Positions 32,521 through 35,633 of a stretch of 35,633 bases of DNA are shown here, piece by piece. A model generated the notes under the pieces. It was not told where the DNA came from and ran no database searches. It was given only the letters and a program-made list of their open reading frames with translations. The stretch is taken from contig DATMML010000080.1 in the NCBI GenBank assembly GCA_035570235.1, forward strand, positions 1 through 35,633. Reading direction: 5' to 3'. Every line of letters begins with the position of its first letter. Within the stretch, counting starts at the first letter, position 1. A program made the position numbers and the translations under genes. The DNA comes from Vicinamibacteria bacterium. GTDB taxonomy: Bacteria > Acidobacteriota > Vicinamibacteria > Fen-336.

Positions 32521-33753
32521 TCAGGGTGTTGCCCAGGCTTGCCGGAGCCGCCGCCGCAAGAGCTCCTGGGCTTCGTTGGTCGCCACCAGGAGGCTCCCCC
32601 AGAGCGGCGCTTCCTTCCCGAGGGCGGAGACCACGATCTCGGTCGGCTCGAGCAGGATGCGCCCGACGATGCGGCGCACGTCGTGAAGGAAGGGCTTCCC
32701 CTTCGCGACCACGGCTCCTCCCAGGACGATGAGGGAGGGGTCGAGGACGACGCTCAAATTCGCGGTCGCGATGCCGATCAGCGTGGCCACCTCGTCCAGC
32801 GCTCTGCGTGCCTGGCCGTCGCCCACCTCGGCGGCATCGAACAGTTCGGCAACCCAGCGCTCCGGGTCGCTCCCCGCTCCGGGTGGCCAGCGGGAGGCGA
32901 GGGCCTTGAGGCCGGCCAGGCTCTCCAGGGATCCCTGGGTCTTCTCCTCCCCGCCCACAAACTGGGGTCCCATGCACATGAGGCCGATCTCGCCCGCCAG
33001 GGAGTGATGCCCCCGGTGCAATTCGCCATCCATGAGGATGCCGGCGCCGATCCCCGTTCCCACGGAGATGAAAGCGCACGTACTGTGACCGACGGCGGCC
33101 CCCCGCCAGTGCTCCCCCAGGATGGCCAAGTTGACGTCATTCTCGACCACCACGGGAGCGCCGAGAGCCCGCCTCAGAATCTCCCGCATGGGTACCTGGG
33201 ACCAGCCCTGCAGGTTGGAGGCCAGGGTCACGACACCCCGTTCCCGATCCACGGCTCCGGGAGCCCCCGCCCCCACCGCAACGAGGCGCCCCCGGGGAAT
33301 CTGCGCCTCCGCCAGCAGCTCCTTCACGTCCTCCGCGAGCCGTGTGAGGAGGGCGGCGGGGTCGAGACCCACCGGAGTCGGCACCACCCGATGGGCGAGC
33401 CGTGCGCCCCGCAGGTCGGCCACGGCCAGCCGCGTGCGGGTGGGGCCGAGATCGATACCGGCCACGAAGCCGTGGCTGGTGTTGAACTCCATGGATGTGG
33501 GTCGTCGGCCTCCGCGGGAGGCGCTGGTGCCGAGGTCCCGGACCAGGCCGCTCCGGATCAGCTGGGAGGCGAGGCTGCCCACGGTGGGGGCGGAGAGGCC
33601 GGTAGCCTGGATAAGCTCCGCGCGGGTGAAGGGCTCGTGTCGGTCCATGGCGATGGCCAGGACGCGCTCGAGGTTCAGGCGCCGAATGTCGCCGGCGTTG
33701 CCAACGCCCGTCCGTGTGCGGAGCCCGAGCGAACGGACAGCTCTGGGTGCCAT
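32521..33753 (-). CDS. ROK family transcriptional regulator (NagC/XylR type)
   Basis: A 410-aa sugar-responsive repressor. Residues about 25-85 are a winged helix-turn-helix (LERVLAIAMDRH, TRAELIQATGLSAPTVGSL, LIRSGLVRDLG, with a GGRRPT hinge). Residues 96-410 are the ROK effector domain: GIDLGPTRTRLAV (99-111), VENDVNLA with Asp206, SVGTGIGAGI (230-239) and AGEIG (253-257). As in the adjacent kinase, the CxCGxxGCxE zinc motif is absent. The second Gly of the DLGGT phosphate loop is Pro, suggesting it binds sugar without acting as a kinase. I chose the ATG at 33751-33753 because of the promoter 11 nt upstream. It probably controls the GH2 gene, divergently placed 334 nt away, and the kinase. 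Confidence 0.9.
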   Translation of the reverse strand: MAPRAVRSLGLRTRTGVGNAGDIRRLNLERVLAIAMDRHEPFTRAELIQATGLSAPTVGSLASQLIRSGLVRDLGTSASRGGRRPTSMEFNTSHGFVAGIDLGPTRTRLAVADLRGARLAHRVVPTPVGLDPAALLTRLAEDVKELLAEAQIPRGRLVAVGAGAPGAVDRERGVVTLASNLQGWSQVPMREILRRALGAPVVVENDVNLAILGEHWRGAAVGHSTCAFISVGTGIGAGILMDGELHRGHHSLAGEIGLMCMGPQFVGGEEKTQGSLESLAGLKALASRWPPGAGSDPERWVAELFDAAEVGDGQARRALDEVATLIGIATANLSVVLDPSLIVLGGAVVAKGKPFLHDVRRIVGRILLEPTEIVVSALGKEAPLWGSLLVATNEAQELLRRRLRQAWATP

Positions 33754-33764
33754 CTTCGGTAAGG

Positions 33765-33794
33765 AGTTTACGAAAGTCGCGACTGCTTTGGCAA
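33765..33794 (-). promoter_or_regulatory. Promoter for the ROK regulator gene
   Basis: Minus strand: -35 TTGCCA (33789-33794), 18-nt spacer, -10 TAAACT (33765-33770), then 11 nt to the ATG. The transcript would have a leader of only a few nucleotides, and there is no Shine-Dalgarno sequence. Confidence 0.6.
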
Positions 33795-33917
33795 CGGCGG
33801 CCTCACGTCCTTCCCTCCCGAGGATCAAGGGCACCCGTCGATCTCTGAGACTCGCCGGTCCGGGTGGCTGAAAGCCGCCCCCACTCGTGAGCCGAAGTGC
33901 AATTGATACATAAACTT

Positions 33918-33932
33918 AGCGGTGCCACCGCT
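33918..33932. promoter_or_regulatory. Candidate operator palindrome in the ROK regulator-GH2 gap
   Basis: AGCGGTG-C-CACCGCT is a perfect 7-bp inverted repeat with a single central base. It lies just after TTGATA (33903-33908), a possible plus-strand -35 element, in the 334-nt divergent gap 33754-34087. Its size and symmetry suit a dimeric winged-helix regulator such as the ROK protein next to it. Confidence 0.45.
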
Positions 33933-33954
33933 CGGGAGGGACCGATCAAAATCC

Positions 33955-33975
33955 CATCCCGGTCAGCCCGGGATG
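33955..33975 (+). other. Stem-loop in the GH2 upstream region
   Basis: CATCCCGG (33955-33962) pairs with CCGGGATG (33968-33975) across TCAGC. It has no T-tract, and lies between the candidate operator and the GH2 start. It may be a leader structure if transcription begins upstream of it. Confidence 0.35.
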
Positions 33976-34044
33976 AGCGTCTTAACCCGTATCGTTGACT
34001 CGGAGAGGTTCAGCCGGGAAGAGCACGGGAACGACTCTCGATGC

Positions 34045-34050
34045 TATAAG
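34045..34050 (+). promoter_or_regulatory. Possible -10 element (TATAAG) of the GH2 gene
   Basis: TATAAG lies 37 nt before the GH2 ATG and 22 nt before its AGGAGGTG ribosome binding site, a comfortable leader length. No convincing -35 box is at 16-18 nt, so an activator or another promoter could be involved. Confidence 0.35.
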
Positions 34051-34087
34051 GAAGGATCTCGTCAGACCAAACAGGAGGTGCCTCTCC

Positions 34088-35633
34088 ATGATCCGGTCCG
34101 CGTGCCTTCCCTGGCTCCTGGCCGCCGGTGGCCTCACCCTGGCGTCGCCCTCTGGGGCGGCCACGGTTCCGGGCGATCGACGGCCCCTGAAAACGGGCTG
34201 GATGCTCCAGTCGTCAGCGAAGGTTCCCGAGACCGGGGCCGCCCTGTCGATGCCGGGCTACCGGCCGGAGGGCTGGCACCCGGCCCTCGTTCCGGGCACG
34301 GTTCTCGCGACGCTCGTTGAGAACAAGGTCTACCCCGACCCCTACTTCGGATCCAACCTGAGGTCCATTCCCGGTGCCGAGTATCCGATCGGGCAGAACT
34401 TCTCGAACCTCCCGATGCCGGCGGAAAGCCCGTTTCGGCCCTCCTGGTGGTACCGCACAGAATTTGAGGTCCCCGCCGTGGGCCGGACCCTCTGGCTGCA
34501 TTTCGATGGGATCAACTACCGCGCGAACGTGTGGCTGAACGGCCAGCTCGTGGCGGGCGCCAATGAGGTCGCGGGGGCCTACCGGCGTTACGAGTTCGAC
34601 GTGACCCGCTTCGCCAAACCGCGGAGCGCCCTCGCCGTGGAGGTCTTTGCCCCCGAGCCGAGCGACCTGGCCATCACCTGGGTGGATTGGAATCCGGCCC
34701 CTCCCGACAAGGACATGGGAATCTGGGGCGACGTCTATCTGACCGACAGCGGTCCGCTCGCCCTCCGCCACCCGCAGGTCGTCACCCGCTTCGACCTTCC
34801 GTCCTTGGAGACCGCCCACCTGACGATTACCGCCGAGGTGCGGAACACCACCAACCAGCCGATGAAGGGGACGGTGCGGGGTGCGATCGAGGCCATCCAC
34901 TTCTCGCAGCCGGTGGCCCTGGGCCCCCGGGAGAGCACGAGTGTTCGCTTCACGCCCGAGCAGGCGCCCTCCCTAAGCGTCGCCCACCCGCGGGTGTGGT
35001 GGCCGTACCGGCTGGGAACTCCGAATCTCTACACCCTCGCCCTCGAGGTCGAGGCGGGAGGGGCGACCTCCGACCGGCAGGAGGTGCGGTTCGGCATGCA
35101 GCAGATCACTTCCGAGCTGACGGAGGGCGGTCACCGCCTCTTCAAGGTCAACGGAAAGCCCCTCCTCGTCCGCGGGGGGGGATGGGCCTCCGACCTGATG
35201 CTGCGCCCGTCGGCTTCCCGTTGGGAGGCTGAGCTCCGCTACGTGAGGGAGATGGGCCTCAACACCATCCGTCTGGAGGGCAAGCTGGAGAACGACGCCC
35301 TCTTCGATCTCGCGGACCGCCACGGGATTCTGGTCATGGCCGGCTGGTGCTGCTGCGACCACTGGGAGCAGTGGCCGCGCTGGGAGGCCGAAGACGAAGC
35401 CATCGCCGCGGCATCCCTGCGCGATCAACTCCGCCGCCTGGCGCGCCACCCCTCGGTATTCGACTGGATGTACGGCAGCGACAATCCGCCGCCGCCGAAG
35501 ATCGAGCAGATTTATCTGAAGGTGATCAAGGAGGTGGAGTGGCCGAATCCGTTTCACTCATCGGCCACGGCTAAACCGACGCCGGGCGCGGGGCCGACGG
35601 GCGTGAAGATGACGGGGCCTTACGAGTACGTGG
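34088..35633 (+). CDS. Exported GH2 exo-beta-D-glucosaminidase-like glycosidase (5' part)
   Basis: At least 515 residues are present; the gene runs off the right edge. The ATG at 34088 is preceded by AGGAGGTG (34073-34080, 7-nt spacing), and residues 1-24 are a signal peptide. Then come a GH2 sugar-binding jelly-roll (SWWYRTEFEVP, WLHFDGINYRANVWLNG, DMGIWGDVYL), an immunoglobulin-like domain ending in VWWPYRLGTPNLYTL, and the start of the catalytic barrel (FKVNGKPLLVRGGGW, MGLNTIRLEGKLEN). The acid/base region reads YGSDNPPPP, with Asp465 in place of the usual GH2 Asn-Glu pair. This Ser-Asp variant is characteristic of the CsxA chitosan exo-glucosaminidase subgroup, and KMTGPYEYV also fits that subgroup. 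The nucleophile lies beyond the window. Expected role: release of terminal glucosamine or a related sugar outside the cytoplasm. Confidence 0.88.
   Translation, partial: MIRSACLPWLLAAGGLTLASPSGAATVPGDRRPLKTGWMLQSSAKVPETGAALSMPGYRPEGWHPALVPGTVLATLVENKVYPDPYFGSNLRSIPGAEYPIGQNFSNLPMPAESPFRPSWWYRTEFEVPAVGRTLWLHFDGINYRANVWLNGQLVAGANEVAGAYRRYEFDVTRFAKPRSALAVEVFAPEPSDLAITWVDWNPAPPDKDMGIWGDVYLTDSGPLALRHPQVVTRFDLPSLETAHLTITAEVRNTTNQPMKGTVRGAIEAIHFSQPVALGPRESTSVRFTPEQAPSLSVAHPRVWWPYRLGTPNLYTLALEVEAGGATSDRQEVRFGMQQITSELTEGGHRLFKVNGKPLLVRGGGWASDLMLRPSASRWEAELRYVREMGLNTIRLEGKLENDALFDLADRHGILVMAGWCCCDHWEQWPRWEAEDEAIAAASLRDQLRRLARHPSVFDWMYGSDNPPPPKIEQIYLKVIKEVEWPNPFHSSATAKPTPGAGPTGVKMTGPYEYV

Noticed and set aside
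33995-34000. TTGACT as the -35 box of the GH2 promoter
   Set aside because: No TAnnnT lies 16-19 nt downstream; the TATAAG at 34045 is too far away to pair with it.

Overview
The window is high-GC DNA, most likely from an uncultured soil-type Acidobacteriota. The evidence is the gene content: an Oar-like TonB-dependent receptor with an N-terminal carboxypeptidase-regulatory domain, a VWA protein of the 'VWFA-related Acidobacterial domain' type, a FecR/DUF6600-like exported protein, two ASPIC/UnbV (CRTAC1-type) proteins and large exported TPR proteins. I see no rRNA, tRNA, insertion sequence, prophage or CRISPR array.

Layout. 1-3636 (minus strand): the start of a truncated gene, an AlkZ-related winged-helix protein, an SRPBCC protein and an exported amidohydrolase carrying an N-terminal SnoaL-like domain. 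3717-4208 (plus): a peroxiredoxin whose peroxidatic residue is encoded by in-frame TGA (3894-3896), followed by a hairpin that fits a bacterial SECIS element. I read it as a selenoprotein that ordinary gene calling would cut to a 100-aa fragment. 4398-6650: a large proline-rich one-TM protein of unknown function. 6685-8694 (minus): exported cupin plus APC permease. 8872-12118 (plus): an aldo/keto reductase, then an Ada-AlkA fusion overlapping an O6-methylguanine methyltransferase, together an alkylation-repair operon. 12211-21173 (minus): a DUF6895-like protein, the DUF6600/FecR-like protein, the VWA protein and the TonB receptor. 21553-29582: two paralogous TPR genes and two paralogous ASPIC/UnbV genes, one pair convergent and one pair co-directional. 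29629-35633: a GH113-like lipoprotein, an exported ankyrin-repeat protein, a ROK kinase, a ROK repressor and the 5' part of a GH2 exo-beta-glucosaminidase-like enzyme.

How the genes may work together. The right-hand half (receptor, TPR and beta-propeller surface proteins, two glycosidases, ROK kinase, ROK repressor) looks like an acidobacterial glycan-uptake and degradation locus, possibly for mannan- or chitosan-type substrates. This is inference from neighbourhood.

Regulatory style. Starts fall into two classes. One has a clear Shine-Dalgarno sequence (amidohydrolase, cupin, AKR, MGMT, DUF6895-like, TonB receptor, second ASPIC/UnbV gene, GH2). The other has a -10-like TAnnnT hexamer only about 7-11 nt before the start codon, as expected for leaderless or nearly leaderless mRNAs (Ada-AlkA, both TPR genes, first ASPIC/UnbV gene, ROK kinase, ROK repressor, possibly the selenoprotein and ankyrin genes). 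The most notable features are the selenoprotein, this start architecture and the duplicated TPR/ASPIC cassette.
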